A program made the position numbers and the translations under genes. Below the pieces are notes generated by a model. It saw only the letters and a list, made by a program, of their open reading frames with translations. It was not told the origin of the DNA and did not search any database. A stretch of 6,473 bases of DNA from Candidatus Methylomirabilota bacterium (lineage in GTDB: Bacteria; Methylomirabilota; Methylomirabilia; Methylomirabilales; CSP1-5): assembly GCA_022615475.1 (NCBI GenBank), contig JAKEGQ010000057.1, positions 1-6,473 on the forward strand, written 5' to 3'. This document shows positions 6,398-6,473 of this stretch, piece after piece (position 1 is the stretch's first letter; the number at the start of each line of letters is the position of its first letter).

Positions 6398-6473
6398 GAC
6401 CCGTTAGCTCAGCCGGCAGAGCACCTGCCTTTTAAGCAGGGGGCCGCGGGTTCGAATCCCGCACGGGTCACCA
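6398..6473 (+). tRNA. tRNA-Lys (anticodon TTT), CCA encoded
   Basis: A complete 76-base cloverleaf. The acceptor stem is GACCCGT (6398-6404) with ACGGGTC (6463-6469), discriminator A and encoded CCA at 6471-6473. The D stem is GCTC/GAGC (6407-6410, 6419-6422). The anticodon stem is CCTGC/GCAGG (6424-6428, 6436-6440) with loop CTTTTAA and anticodon TTT at 6431-6433. The variable loop is GGGCC, and the T stem is GCGGG/CCCGC around TTCGAAT. All stems pair perfectly. Anticodon TTT reads AAA and AAG lysine codons. The window ends on its last base, so downstream context is unknown. Confidence 0.98.

Overview
The window is a GC-rich bacterial chromosomal segment (well over half G+C by eye). Most of it is a tight plus-strand run of four core-metabolism genes. 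It is followed by a gene-poor interval, one minus-strand lipoprotein gene, and a tRNA-Lys(TTT) gene whose CCA end is the last base of the window. HisZ, a long-form SerA with a C-terminal ACT domain, and a class V aminotransferase beside serA are common in deltaproteobacteria-like, NC10/Methylomirabilota, Rokubacteria and related soil or groundwater lineages. I favour that broad group, but this is inference and I cannot name a taxon.

Layout. Positions 1-1032: 3' part of a class V aminotransferase gene that runs off the left edge. Positions 1064-2644: serA, D-3-phosphoglycerate dehydrogenase. Positions 2646-3941: hisZ, the class II tRNA-synthetase-like regulatory subunit of ATP phosphoribosyltransferase, with a GTG start. 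Positions 3929-5233: purA, adenylosuccinate synthetase. The gaps are 31 bp, 1 bp and a 13 bp overlap, so the four genes are almost certainly cotranscribed and at least the last three are likely translationally coupled. Positions 5234-5726: about 490 bp with no convincing gene, but with inverted repeats and heptamer repeats. Positions 5727-6116: a minus-strand gene, convergent with purA, for a small lipoprotein of unrecognised family with a TTG start. Positions 6117-6397: its upstream region and a promoter reading toward the tRNA. Positions 6398-6473: tRNA-Lys(TTT).

How the genes fit together. SerA makes 3-phosphohydroxypyruvate from 3-phosphoglycerate, and the neighbouring PLP aminotransferase could transaminate that product or act on the glyoxylate/alanine/serine pool. 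HisZ activates the short form of HisG in the first step of histidine synthesis, which consumes ATP and PRPP and returns AICAR to purine synthesis. PurA commits IMP to AMP. The operon therefore groups serine, histidine and adenine-nucleotide synthesis, which are linked through one-carbon units and the AICAR/ATP cycle. No hisG, serB or purB is in the window.

I see no clear new multi-gene system. The parts least explained by known biology are the repeat-bearing interval between purA and the lipoprotein gene, and the lipoprotein itself.
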